From assembly GCF_000717175.1 (NCBI RefSeq), contig NZ_JNYD01000009.1:1-64000 (forward strand): a DNA stretch of 64,000 nucleotides, given 5' to 3'. The notes beneath the pieces were generated by a model that saw only the letters and a program-made list of their open reading frames with translations, did no database searches and had not been told where the DNA came from. Positions 7,552 to 15,871 of the stretch are shown one piece after another. Within the stretch, counting starts at the first letter, position 1, and every line of letters begins with the position of its first letter. The stretch comes from Pseudonocardia autotrophica (GTDB lineage: Bacteria; Actinomycetota; Actinomycetes; Mycobacteriales; Pseudonocardiaceae). The translations under genes were made by a program, and so were the position numbers.

Positions 7552-8448
7552 TCAGTTGGTGATCGGGGCGGCGATCGGGGCCTGAGCCACGTCGGTGTCC
7601 TGAGCAGGGGTCTCAGGCGTCGTCGAGCGAGTCGGTCGCGTCCGGGTCGTGGTCGGGGGCACCGTGGTGGTCGGCGCGGGGGCGACCGTCGTGGTGGGGG
7701 CGACCGTCGTGGTGGCCGGCGCGGCGGGGGCGACGACCGGGGCGGCGGGGGCGCGGGTGGTCGTGGCGGCGGGCTTGGCGGCGGTGGTGGGCGCGGCCGC
7801 CTCCTCCACCACCGGCTCCGGCGGCGGGGCGATCTCGTCCGTGTTGACCGTGTCGCTGGCCTCGGCGGAGCTGGCGCCCCCGAGCAGCGGGATCTCCATG
7901 AGCGGGCCCCGGTTGCCCGCGGCGAGGCTGATCCCGACGACCGCGAGGAACACGATGCACACCGCGACCACGCTGTAGACACCGAACTTGATGCCGCGGG
8001 TGCGGCGGCCGCGCTCGTCGACGAACACCGGGCGCACCGACGCGATGGCGGCGGTGGCGTCGATCGGCGACTCGGCCGCCAGCTCCGCCCGGCGCCGTGC
8101 CGAGATCGCTGTGGTCGCGTCGATCGCGGGCAGGCCGGCGCCGGCCTCCGTCCCCGGGGCGTCCCGGGCCGCCGACATCCCGCCGACCCGGGTCGCGTCG
8201 TCGTCCCAGCCGCCGACCCGGGTCGCGTCGTCGTCCCACTGCCCGACCCGCGTGGCGTCCTGGTCCCACCCCGGACCGCCGCCGACCTGCGTCGCGTCCT
8301 CGGCCCACGGCGCGGTCCGCCCGGAGCCCGGCCACCCGGGCGAGCCGAGGGGCGGGGCCGGGGAGCCCAGCGGCGCGTCGTCGACGTCGTCGAGGGGACG
8401 GCGGGGAGCCGGGACGGAGCGCAGGGCGCGCGTCTCGTCGTCGATCAT
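7552..8448 (-). CDS. Single-pass membrane protein with DATRVG repeats and Pro/Thr-rich outer domain
   Basis: A 298-residue protein. Residues 1-130 are acidic and cytoplasmic and contain three DATRVG/DATQVG-like units spaced by W-D-D segments, plus two more IDAT motifs. One transmembrane helix (about 148-170) follows. The outer part is low-complexity Pro/Ala/Thr with PTTTVAP-like tracts and no enzyme fold. The ATG overlaps the stop of the upstream lipoprotein gene (ATGA), so the two form an operon. I do not recognise a named family. The Thr-containing repeats resemble kinase/FHA-type phospho-acceptor motifs, which would suggest regulation by Ser/Thr kinases; that is inference. Confidence 0.75.
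   Translation of the reverse strand: MIDDETRALRSVPAPRRPLDDVDDAPLGSPAPPLGSPGWPGSGRTAPWAEDATQVGGGPGWDQDATRVGQWDDDATRVGGWDDDATRVGGMSAARDAPGTEAGAGLPAIDATTAISARRRAELAAESPIDATAAIASVRPVFVDERGRRTRGIKFGVYSVVAVCIVFLAVVGISLAAGNRGPLMEIPLLGGASSAEASDTVNTDEIAPPPEPVVEEAAAPTTAAKPAATTTRAPAAPVVAPAAPATTTVAPTTTVAPAPTTTVPPTTTRTRPTRSTTPETPAQDTDVAQAPIAAPITN
8180..8275 (-). repeat. In-gene 30-bp tandem repeats encoding DATRVG units
   Basis: About three copies of a 30-bp unit (core cgacccgggtcgcgtcgtcg on the plus strand) lie in frame inside the membrane-protein gene. The first two are nearly identical in DNA, indicating recent duplication; the third has drifted. Confidence 0.75.
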
Positions 8449-9419
8449 GGGGTCACGTCCTCCGGGGGAGCGAGGCCCGCGCTCACGTCGCGGATTGTCC
8501 GGATGAAGGCGAAGCGGGTCTGTGCGATCCCGCTGCACGCGTAGGACGCGGTGGCGTTGCCGGGGCAATCGCCGTTGTCGCGTCCCACGGACCACAGGCC
8601 GACGGCGCCGATGCCGCGGTCCCGGGCGACCCCGGCGACGCCCGCGGCGTCGGCGAGGGTGGTGACCGGACCCGTGTCGGTCCGGCCGAGCATGAGGGTG
8701 ACGCCGACCCGCGACGGGGCGCGGTCCAGCTGCCCGACGATCGTGTCCGTGGCCCGGAGCATCGCTCCCGACCAGTCGCCCTCGTCGGGGAAGTTCATGA
8801 CCATCGCGTTGACCCGGGCGTCGACGCCGTGCGCGTCGACGGTGCGGACCAGGTCGAGCGCGGCGGCGGTGAGGCCCTGTGCGGCGTCGTGCACCGGCAG
8901 GGTCAGCGTGACGTCGACGCCCGTGAGCAGCGCGAGCGCGCTCGCGACCTTCTCGGCGTCGACCCCCGTCTCCACGTCGACGTCGAGCCGCGTGGCGCCG
9001 ACGGACGCGAGCGCGGTGCGGTACGCCCCGGCCAGCGTCTCGGGGGTCGGGCAGGCGTTCTCCAGGTAGGTGCCGGTCGCGCCGCCGGTCGCCACCGTGA
9101 CCTGCTCGAGCGACCGGGCCGCCTCGACCACCACGGGATCGGTGATCGGGGTCTGGCCGCCCCACGAGGGCGTGCAGCGGCCGTCGGCGGACAGCACGAA
9201 CGCGAGGACCGCCGAGCGGATGCCGGTCTGCGCGACCATGTCCGGCAACGGCGAGGGCCGCAGCGAGACGTCGACGTACGGCAGCACCTCGGGCGCCGCC
9301 TTCTGCGGTGCGGTAGCCGGGTCCGCGGTGGGCGCGGCGCACGCGAGCAGCACGGCGCCGAGGGCGAGCGGCAGCGCGAGCAGCGCGACCGGCCGCCACC
9401 GCACGCGGGATCGCCGCAT
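8445..9419 (-). CDS. GH18-like (chitinase-fold) lipoprotein
   Basis: A 324-residue exported protein. The N-terminus MRRSRVRW followed by a hydrophobic stretch and the lipobox LLAC (Cys near residue 27) marks a lipoprotein anchored to the outer face of the membrane. The body resembles actinobacterial chitinase-like TIM-barrel proteins (YVDVSLRPSP, LDVDVET, NAMVMNFPDEGDW, GLWSVGRD motifs along the barrel strands). In true GH18 enzymes catalysis uses a DxxDxDxE motif; only LDVDVE is visible, so activity is uncertain. Start 9419 was chosen because it gives a proper signal peptide. Its stop overlaps the start of the repeat-bearing membrane protein. Confidence 0.7.
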   Translation of the reverse strand: MRRSRVRWRPVALLALPLALGAVLLACAAPTADPATAPQKAAPEVLPYVDVSLRPSPLPDMVAQTGIRSAVLAFVLSADGRCTPSWGGQTPITDPVVVEAARSLEQVTVATGGATGTYLENACPTPETLAGAYRTALASVGATRLDVDVETGVDAEKVASALALLTGVDVTLTLPVHDAAQGLTAAALDLVRTVDAHGVDARVNAMVMNFPDEGDWSGAMLRATDTIVGQLDRAPSRVGVTLMLGRTDTGPVTTLADAAGVAGVARDRGIGAVGLWSVGRDNGDCPGNATASYACSGIAQTRFAFIRTIRDVSAGLAPPEDVTP

Positions 9420-9596
9420 CGGCGCGTCCTCCACCGGATGGACCAACAGGGAGCGAGCGACGGCTACTCCGCGCGGCGTCGGGGTGCCGCGCGGGCGCAA
9501 CCGCCGCGCTAACCGTCCATCGAAAGAGTGACGAGGACCGTTACGGGGTCGAACGACGTGTGACTCTCAGCCCAGTGACTCAACCCCCGGCAGGGG

Positions 9597-11546
9597 TCAG
9601 CCCACCATCTCCGGCACCGACGCCGTCGCGCCGCTCTCCGCGGCCGGGTCCTCCAGCAGCGGGCAGGCGATCCAGCCCTCGGGAATGCCGAAGGCGTCGA
9701 CCAGCAGCCGGGCGTGCGGGCGCAGCGAGCCGCACAGCTCGTTCACGGCGGCGACGACGCCGCGGGTCTCGGCCGCCGTGAGCCGGCCGTGCTCGAGGTA
9801 CCAGGCGCGGTCCCGCTCGATCGTCGCGAGCGCGTGCAGGTCGCACACCGTCTCCAGCAGCGCCTTCACCGCCGGGTCGGCGGCCCGCTCGATCCCTGCG
9901 ACGAACGCGTCGAACACGAGGACGTCGACGTGCGCGCGGGCGGCGTCGAGCAGGTGGTCCTGTGCGGCGTTGAAGATCGTGAACTGGTCGGCGCCCTTCT
10001 TCAGCGCCGGGCGCAGCCGCCGCGCGACCCCGGCGAGCAGGTGCTCGGCCCGGTCCGCCAGGAGCCGGCGCTGCTCGGCGCGGTCCCGCGGGTGGAAGCC
10101 CCGGCCCGGGAGCCGGTGGGGCAGCTTGTTGACGCCGGTCTTCTCGGCGGCCGCGTCGAGCGCCTGGCCGCCGACGAACCGGGCCAGCCCGAGCGGCGAG
10201 AGCTTCTGGACGCTCCTGCCGTAGTCCGCCAGCAGGTTCTTGGCGAGCAGCTGGAGCAGGACGGTGTTGTCGCCCTCGAAGGTGGTGAAGACGTCCGTGT
10301 CCGCCTTGAGCTGCGGCAGCAGGTTCTCGGAGAGGTAGCCGGCGCCGCCGCACGCCTCGCGGCAGGTCTGGATGGTGCGGGTGGCGTGCCAGGTACCGAT
10401 CGCCTTGACGCCCGCGGCCCGGCTCTCCAGATCCCGCTGCGCCTTCTCGTCCGGCTCCGCACCCTGCCGATCGGTCTGGGGCGCCTGCAGCCGGTGCATC
10501 TCGGCGACCAGGTCGTCCTGCGCGAACTGCAGCGCGTAGGTGGTGGCCAGCGCCGGCAGCAGCTTCCGCTGGTGGGCGCGGTAGTCGAGGATCGCGGTCT
10601 CCTGCCCGGTGCCCGGGTCGGCGAACTGCCGCCGGCGCTCGCCGTAGCGGATCGCCAGGGTCAGCGCCTTCTGGGACGCGCTGCCGGCGCCGCCCGCCAC
10701 GCTGATCCGCCCGCGGACGAGCGTGCCGAGCATGGTGAAGAAGCGGCGGCCCTCGTTCTCGATCGAGCTGGAGTAGGTGCCGTCCGGCGAGACGTCGGCG
10801 AACCGGTTGAGCAGGGCCTCGCGCGGCACCCGCACGGAGCGGAAGGTCAGCCGGCCGTTGTCGACGCCGTTGAGCCCGGCCTTGTGCCCGCAGTCGCCGA
10901 TCTCGACGCCGGGTGTCGCGGCGCCGGCGTCGTCCCGGATCGGGACGAGGAAGGCGTGCACGCCGTGGGTCTCCCCGCGGGTGACGAGCTGGGCGAACAC
11001 GACGGCCATGCGGCCGTCGCGCGCCGCGTTGCCGATGTAGTCCTTGCGCGCCCCCGGCTCCGGGGTGTCGATCACGAACTCCTCGGCGACCGGGTCGTAG
11101 GTGGCCGTGGTGCGCAGGTGCTGGACGTCCGACCCGTGCCCGGTCTCGGTCATCGCGAAACAGCCGAGCAGCTCGCCGTCCATGATCTGCCGCAGGTACC
11201 GCTCGTGGTGCCGCTCGGTGCCGAGCACCTGCACGGCGCCGCCGAACAGGCCCCATTGGACACCGGCCTTGACCAGCAGCGACAGGTCGCCGTAGCCGAG
11301 GGCCTGGAAGGCGGTGACGACGCCGCCGACGTCCCCCTTGCCGCCGTACTCGGGTGAGAACCCGGTGTGCGGCTGGCCGGTCTCGGCGAGCTCGCGCACC
11401 AGCTCCAGGATCTTGGCACGGTACTCCTCGGTCGACAGGTCCGGGTCGGCCGGGCGGAACCGGGACATCTGCTCCCGGACCGAGCTCCGGACGTCGGCCC
11501 AGCGGCCGTCGAGCGTCGTGCGGAGCGCGTCCACGGACGGGGTCAT
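9597..11546 (-). CDS. fadE5: Acyl-CoA dehydrogenase, FadE5-like
   Basis: A flavin acyl-CoA dehydrogenase/oxidase-type protein of 649 residues, longer than ordinary 380-residue ACADs and close to the mycobacterial FadE5 type. Motifs: FAMTETGHGSDVQ (FAD/acyl binding), GRISVAGGAGSASQKALTLAIRYGERRRQF, and QTCREACGGAGYLSENLLPQ, followed by the long C-terminal helical domain. It introduces the alpha-beta double bond of acyl-CoA at the first step of beta-oxidation. Start 11546 has a GGAGG site and overlaps the upstream tetR stop (ATGA), so the pair is co-transcribed and probably autoregulated. In Mycobacterium tuberculosis the same gene neighbours fadA2, fabG4 and htdX, as here. Confidence 0.85.
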   Translation of the reverse strand: MTPSVDALRTTLDGRWADVRSSVREQMSRFRPADPDLSTEEYRAKILELVRELAETGQPHTGFSPEYGGKGDVGGVVTAFQALGYGDLSLLVKAGVQWGLFGGAVQVLGTERHHERYLRQIMDGELLGCFAMTETGHGSDVQHLRTTATYDPVAEEFVIDTPEPGARKDYIGNAARDGRMAVVFAQLVTRGETHGVHAFLVPIRDDAGAATPGVEIGDCGHKAGLNGVDNGRLTFRSVRVPREALLNRFADVSPDGTYSSSIENEGRRFFTMLGTLVRGRISVAGGAGSASQKALTLAIRYGERRRQFADPGTGQETAILDYRAHQRKLLPALATTYALQFAQDDLVAEMHRLQAPQTDRQGAEPDEKAQRDLESRAAGVKAIGTWHATRTIQTCREACGGAGYLSENLLPQLKADTDVFTTFEGDNTVLLQLLAKNLLADYGRSVQKLSPLGLARFVGGQALDAAAEKTGVNKLPHRLPGRGFHPRDRAEQRRLLADRAEHLLAGVARRLRPALKKGADQFTIFNAAQDHLLDAARAHVDVLVFDAFVAGIERAADPAVKALLETVCDLHALATIERDRAWYLEHGRLTAAETRGVVAAVNELCGSLRPHARLLVDAFGIPEGWIACPLLEDPAAESGATASVPEMVG

Positions 11547-12250
11547 GCGGTGCCTCCTGCTGTGCTGGTGCTCGCGTCGCGAGCTGCAGTCGGTGTGGTC
11601 GCCAGGCCGGCGAGCCCGGACCAGGCGAGGTCGGTGAGACGGGCGGTGAGCTCGTCGCGGGTGGTGCCGGTGGGGCGGGCGAGCCAGTCGTCCGCGGCCC
11701 CGCGGACCATGCCGACGAGCGCGTGCCCCCAGGTGCGCGCGGCGGGGGCGCCGGGCAGGTGGGTCTCGATCACCGCGGCCACCTGGTCGCCGATCACGGT
11801 GACCAGGTCGGTGACGGGGTCGGCACCGGCGACGGCGGCGCCGAGGAGCGGGCGGTGTACCACGAACCGGTACACCTCGCGGTCGGACTCGATGAGCCGG
11901 AGGTAGGCGTCGATCCCCGCGGCGACGGCGGCGTGCGGGCCCGCGCCCTCGGCCAGTGCCCGGTCGGTGGCGCGCCGGATCTGCCCCGTGAGCACGCGCG
12001 CGACCGCCTCGCACACCGCGGCGTACAGCCCCGTGCGGTCCCGGAAGTGCCGGTAGACCGCGGTCTTCGAGGTGCCCGCGGCGGCGGCGATCTCGTCCAT
12101 CCCCACGCCGGCCCCGTGCTGCCGGATCGCCGCGACGGTGGTACCGACGAGCTCGGCACGACGCTGCTCGCGGTGGGCGTCCCACCGGGAGTCGCGCCGG
12201 TCACGGGTCGGATCGAGGGTCGGCTCCGCGAGCTTCGCCTCCGGCTTCAT
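11543..12250 (-). CDS. TetR-family regulator of the fadE5/fadA2 cluster
   Basis: A 235-residue TetR regulator with its helix-turn-helix at about residues 45-85 (MDEIAAAAGTSKTAVYRHFRDRTGLY), preceded by a charged N-terminal extension. The C-terminal half is the ligand domain of the actinobacterial lipid regulators of this class. ATG 12250 lies 7 nt after TACCGT (12263-12258, minus), consistent with a leaderless mRNA. The palindrome GTACCCGGTAC (12261-12271) overlaps that hexamer and lies between the divergent genes, so it is a plausible operator for both this operon and fadA2-fabG4-htdX. An acyl-CoA ligand is inferred. Confidence 0.87.
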   Translation of the reverse strand: MKPEAKLAEPTLDPTRDRRDSRWDAHREQRRAELVGTTVAAIRQHGAGVGMDEIAAAAGTSKTAVYRHFRDRTGLYAAVCEAVARVLTGQIRRATDRALAEGAGPHAAVAAGIDAYLRLIESDREVYRFVVHRPLLGAAVAGADPVTDLVTVIGDQVAAVIETHLPGAPAARTWGHALVGMVRGAADDWLARPTGTTRDELTARLTDLAWSGLAGLATTPTAARDASTSTAGGTA

Positions 12251-12257
12251 GGAACCG

Positions 12258-12289
12258 ACGGTACCCGGTACTGTGAGTTCTGGCTACTC
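12258..12289. promoter_or_regulatory. Divergent promoter/operator between tetR-fadE5 and fadA2-fabG4-htdX
   Basis: The 99-bp gap between divergent starts contains TACCGT (-10 for tetR), the 11-bp palindrome GTACC-c-GGTAC (12261-12271), and a weaker GAGT-N7-ACTC inverted repeat (12275-12289). The fadA2 side has a real leader with an AGGAGGG ribosome site before ATG 12350. The first palindrome is the best operator candidate. Confidence 0.45.
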
Positions 12290-12349
12290 GCGGGTAATAC
12301 CGATACCACCGCGACCACCGCAGGGCTCATCCGCACAGGAGGGAACGCC

Positions 12350-13657
12350 ATGCAGTCCACACCGCGGCGCGCCGCCGTCATCGGGGGCAACCGGATCCCG
12401 TTCGCGCGCGCCAACGGGCGCTACGCCCGTGCGTCCAACCTCGACATGCTCACGACCACGCTCGACGGCCTGGTGGCCCGGTTCGGGCTGGCCGGCGAGC
12501 GGCTGGGCGAGGTGGTCGCCGGTGCCGTGCTCAAGCACTCGCGCGACTTCAACCTCACCCGCGAGGCGGTGCTCGGCTCGCGGCTCGCGCCGTCCACCCC
12601 GGCCTACGACGTCCAGCAGGCCTGCGGGACGGGCCTGGAGGCCGCGATCCTGGTGGCGAACAAGATCGCGCTGGGTCAGATCGAGAGCGGGGTCGCAGGC
12701 GGGGTCGACACGGCGAGCGACGCGCCGATCGCCGTGAACGAGGACCTGCGCAAGGTGCTCGTCGCGATCAACGGCGCGAAGACGGTGCAGCAGCGGCTGA
12801 AGCTGCTGGCCAAGCTCCGGCCGGGACAGATCGTGCCGGACATCCCGCGCAACTCCGAGCCGCGCACCGGCCTGTCCATGGGCGAGCACGCGGCGATCAC
12901 CGCGAAGGAGTGGGGCGTCTCGCGCGAGGCGCAGGACGAGCTGGCGGCCGCCAGCCACCGCAACCTCGCCGCCGCCTACGAGCGCGGCTTCCTCGACGAC
13001 CTCGTCACCCCGTACCTGGGCCTGACCCGCGACGACAACCTCCGCCCGGACTCGTCGGTCGAGAAGCTGGCGAAGCTCGGGCCGGTGTTCGGGAAGCAGC
13101 TCGGCGACGAGGCCACCATGACCGCGGGCAACTCGACCCCGCTGACGGACGGCGCCGCGCTGGCCCTGCTCGGTTCGGACGAGTGGGCGGCCGAGCACAA
13201 GCTGCCGGTGCTGGCCCACTTCGTCGACGCCGAGACCGCCGCCGTGGACTACGTGCACGGGCGCGACGGGCTGCTCACCGCCCCCGTCTACGCCGTGCCG
13301 CGGCTGCTCGAGCGCAACGGCCTCACCCTGCAGGACTTCGACTTCTACGAGATCCACGAGGCCTTCGCCTCCACGGTGCTCGCCACCCTCAAGGCCTGGG
13401 AGGACGTCGAGTTCGCCAAGGACCGGCTCGGCCTCGACGCCCCGCTCGGGCCGATCGACCGATCGCGGCTCAACGTCACGGGCTCGTCGCTCGCGGCCGG
13501 GCACCCGTTCGCCGCGACCGGCGGCCGGATCGTCGCCACGCTGGCGAAGCTGGTGCACGAGAAGGGCACCGGCGAGGGCGGGCGGAAGGCCCGGGGCCTG
13601 ATCTCGATCTGCGCCGCCGGCGGCCAGGGCGTGGTCGCGATCCTGGAGGCGGCGTGA
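12350..13657 (+). CDS. fadA2: Acetyl-CoA acetyltransferase (thiolase), FadA2-like
   Basis: A thiolase of 435 residues that cleaves 3-ketoacyl-CoA to acetyl-CoA and a shortened acyl-CoA, or runs in reverse. The nucleophilic Cys is in VQQACGTGLEAAI (about residue 90), the His is in EIHEAFAS, the GHPFAATGG loop is present, and the second Cys is in SICAAGGQG near the C-terminus. This long form matches FadA2/FadI-like actinobacterial thiolases. It leads a three-gene operon with fabG4 and htdX, so dehydrogenase (divergent), thiolase, ketoacyl reductase and hydratase are encoded together. A good AGGAGGG site fixes the start. Confidence 0.88.
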   Translation: MQSTPRRAAVIGGNRIPFARANGRYARASNLDMLTTTLDGLVARFGLAGERLGEVVAGAVLKHSRDFNLTREAVLGSRLAPSTPAYDVQQACGTGLEAAILVANKIALGQIESGVAGGVDTASDAPIAVNEDLRKVLVAINGAKTVQQRLKLLAKLRPGQIVPDIPRNSEPRTGLSMGEHAAITAKEWGVSREAQDELAAASHRNLAAAYERGFLDDLVTPYLGLTRDDNLRPDSSVEKLAKLGPVFGKQLGDEATMTAGNSTPLTDGAALALLGSDEWAAEHKLPVLAHFVDAETAAVDYVHGRDGLLTAPVYAVPRLLERNGLTLQDFDFYEIHEAFASTVLATLKAWEDVEFAKDRLGLDAPLGPIDRSRLNVTGSSLAAGHPFAATGGRIVATLAKLVHEKGTGEGGRKARGLISICAAGGQGVVAILEAA

Positions 13658-13694
13658 CGAGCACCGACGACGCACTCACTCCCGCGGAGGAGAC

Positions 13695-15059
13695 ATGAGC
13701 ACGGACCGATTTCGCGACCTGTCCAACACCGCGCTCGCCGGGCGGCTCGGGGTCCCGCGGGTACCGCTGCTGCGCCGTTACGAGCCCGGTCAGGCGCTCC
13801 TGCCCGGACCCGCGCTCGTCACCTCGGTCGGTGCCGGTCGCTTCGCGAAGCCGATCGCCGCGCTGGTCGAGGAGTCCGGCCAGCACGTGGTCGACGAGGT
13901 GGGGGACCAGAAGCTCGCCGCGGTCGTCGTCGACCTGACGGCGGCCGTCGCGCTCGACGACCTCGCCGCGGCCCGGGCGATCCTCACCCCGGCCGTGCGG
14001 AAGCTGGCCCCGTCCGGGCGGCTGCTGCTGCTCGGCCCGGAGCCGGCGGAGGCGTCGGCGAGGTCCGGCGTCGAGGCCGCCGCCACCGCCCAGGCGCTCG
14101 ACGGCCTGGTCCGCACCATCGCCAAGGAGCTGCGGGCGGGCGCGACCGCGAACCTGCTGGTCGTGGCGGCCGACGCGCCGCCCGCAGCCGTCGACAGCTC
14201 GGTGCGGTTCTTCCTGTCCGCCCGCTCGGCCTACGTCGACGGGCAGGTCGTCCGGGTCGGGGTGCCGGTCGGCTCGCCGCGGGACCCGGCCGCGATGGAC
14301 AGCCCGACGGCGCCGGAGAAGCCGTTGGCCGGGCGCGTCGCCGTGGTCACGGGCGCGGCCCGCGGCATCGGCGCGGCGATCGCCGACACCCTCGCCCGCG
14401 ACGGGGCCACGCTCGTCGTCGTCGACGTCCCGGCGGCCGGGGAGAACCTGGCGAAGGTGGCCAACCGGACCGGCGGCACGGCGCTGCAGCTCGACATCAC
14501 CGCCGTCGACGCCCCGGAGCGGCTGGTCGCCCACCTGACGCAGCGCCACGGCCGGGTGGACCTGCTGGTGCACAACGCCGGCATCACCCGGGACAAGTTG
14601 CTGGCCAACATGGACCCGGACCGCTGGAACGCGGTGCTGAACGTGAACCTGCGCGCCCAGCTGCGGATCACCGAGGCGCTGCTGGCCGACGGCACGCTGC
14701 TGCAGGACGGCTCCCGGATCGTCTGCGTGTCCTCGCAGAGCGGCATCGGGGGCAACCGCGGGCAGGCGAACTACGTGGCGTCCAAGGCCGGGATCATCGG
14801 CATGGTGCGCGCGCTCGCCCCGGTCGTCGCGGAGCGGGGGGTGACGATCAACGCGGTCGCGCCCGGCTTCATCGAGACCGAGATGACCGCGAGGATGCCC
14901 GTCGGCACCCGGGAGGCCGGGCGGCGGGTCAACTCGCTGCGCCAGGGTGGTCTGCCGGTCGACGTCGCCGAGACGATCGGCTGGCTGGGCCAGGCCGAGT
15001 CCGGCGGGGTCAACGGGCACGTCGTGCGGGTGTGCGGCCAGTCGATGCTGGGGGCGTGA
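13695..15059 (+). CDS. fabG4: High-molecular-weight 3-oxoacyl reductase, FabG4-like
   Basis: A 454-residue short-chain dehydrogenase, the same length as mycobacterial FabG4. The N-terminal flavodoxin-like domain (about 1-205) lacks a nucleotide motif. The C-terminal domain has the NADH-binding VTGAARGIGAAIAD (about residue 216), HNAGITRDKLLANMDPDRW, the catalytic Ser in CVSSQSGI and YVASK (about residue 359). FabG4 reduces 3-oxoacyl-CoA/ACP, preferring NADH. The C-terminus ends HVVRVCGQSMLGA, nearly the FabG4 ending. It starts 37 nt after fadA2, and its TGA overlaps the ATG of htdX (TGATG), indicating translational coupling. Confidence 0.9.
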   Translation: MSTDRFRDLSNTALAGRLGVPRVPLLRRYEPGQALLPGPALVTSVGAGRFAKPIAALVEESGQHVVDEVGDQKLAAVVVDLTAAVALDDLAAARAILTPAVRKLAPSGRLLLLGPEPAEASARSGVEAAATAQALDGLVRTIAKELRAGATANLLVVAADAPPAAVDSSVRFFLSARSAYVDGQVVRVGVPVGSPRDPAAMDSPTAPEKPLAGRVAVVTGAARGIGAAIADTLARDGATLVVVDVPAAGENLAKVANRTGGTALQLDITAVDAPERLVAHLTQRHGRVDLLVHNAGITRDKLLANMDPDRWNAVLNVNLRAQLRITEALLADGTLLQDGSRIVCVSSQSGIGGNRGQANYVASKAGIIGMVRALAPVVAERGVTINAVAPGFIETEMTARMPVGTREAGRRVNSLRQGGLPVDVAETIGWLGQAESGGVNGHVVRVCGQSMLGA

Positions 15060-15871
15060 TGATCGGCCTGTACGCGAAGGCGGCCGTCGGCGCGGTCCTG
15101 CCCGGGCGCGCGCGGTCGTTGCCGGGGACCGTCCTCGAGCGGTCGGTCACGCCGGAGGTCGGGCACCTCGCGGACTACGCGCGGGTGTGCGGGTTCCCGC
15201 TCGGCGACCGGCTGCCGCCCACGTTCCCGCACGTCCTGGCGTTCCCGCTGCAGATCGAGCTGATGGCCGCGCGGTCCTTCCCGTTGCCGCTGCCGGGGCT
15301 CGTGCACGTCGCGAACCGGATCACGGTGCACCGGGCGGTCGCGCTCGGCGAGCAGCTCGACCTCCGGGTGCGGGCCGAGCGGTTCGCCGCGCACCCGCGT
15401 GGGGCGCAGGTGGACCTGGTGGCCGAGGTGTCGGTCGGCGGCGACCGGGTCTGGGACGGGCGCAGCACCTACCTGGCCCGCGGCGCGCAGGCCCCGACCG
15501 GGCTCGCGGGCGAGCTGCCCGACCTGCCCGAGGTCGACGGTCCCGCCGCGGCGGTCTGGCGGGTGCCGGCGGACACCGGCCGGCGCTACGCCGCGGTCAG
15601 CGGGGACGTGAACCCGATCCACCTGAACCCGGTCACGGCCAAGGCCTTCGGGTTCCCGCGGGCGATCGCCCACGGGATGTGGACGGCGGCGCGGGCCCTC
15701 GCCGCACTGCAGGGCCGGATCCCCGACGCCGCGACCTACGAGGTCGGCTTCCGCAAGCCGCTCCTCCTGCCGTCGACCGTGGAGCTGGTGACCGAGCAGG
15801 CGAAGGAGGGCTGGGACCTGGCCGTCCGCAACCGGAAGGGCGCGGTGCACCTGGTCGGGACGGTCCGCTAA
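15059..15871 (+). CDS. htdX: (R)-specific enoyl-CoA hydratase / 3-hydroxyacyl-thioester dehydratase, HtdX-like
   Basis: A double hot-dog MaoC-type protein of 270 residues. The N-terminal hot-dog half is catalytically silent; the C-terminal half carries the hydratase-2 motif AAVSGDVNPIHLNPVTAKAFGF (about residues 178-200, with catalytic Asp and His) and ends like mycobacterial HtdX (GWDLAVRNRKGAVHLVGTVR). It interconverts trans-2-enoyl and (R)-3-hydroxyacyl thioesters. As the third gene of the fadA2-fabG4-htdX operon it completes a set that could also elongate acyl-CoAs. Its stop overlaps the stop of the convergent alpha/beta hydrolase by 4 bp. Confidence 0.88.
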   Translation: MIGLYAKAAVGAVLPGRARSLPGTVLERSVTPEVGHLADYARVCGFPLGDRLPPTFPHVLAFPLQIELMAARSFPLPLPGLVHVANRITVHRAVALGEQLDLRVRAERFAAHPRGAQVDLVAEVSVGGDRVWDGRSTYLARGAQAPTGLAGELPDLPEVDGPAAAVWRVPADTGRRYAAVSGDVNPIHLNPVTAKAFGFPRAIAHGMWTAARALAALQGRIPDAATYEVGFRKPLLLPSTVELVTEQAKEGWDLAVRNRKGAVHLVGTVR

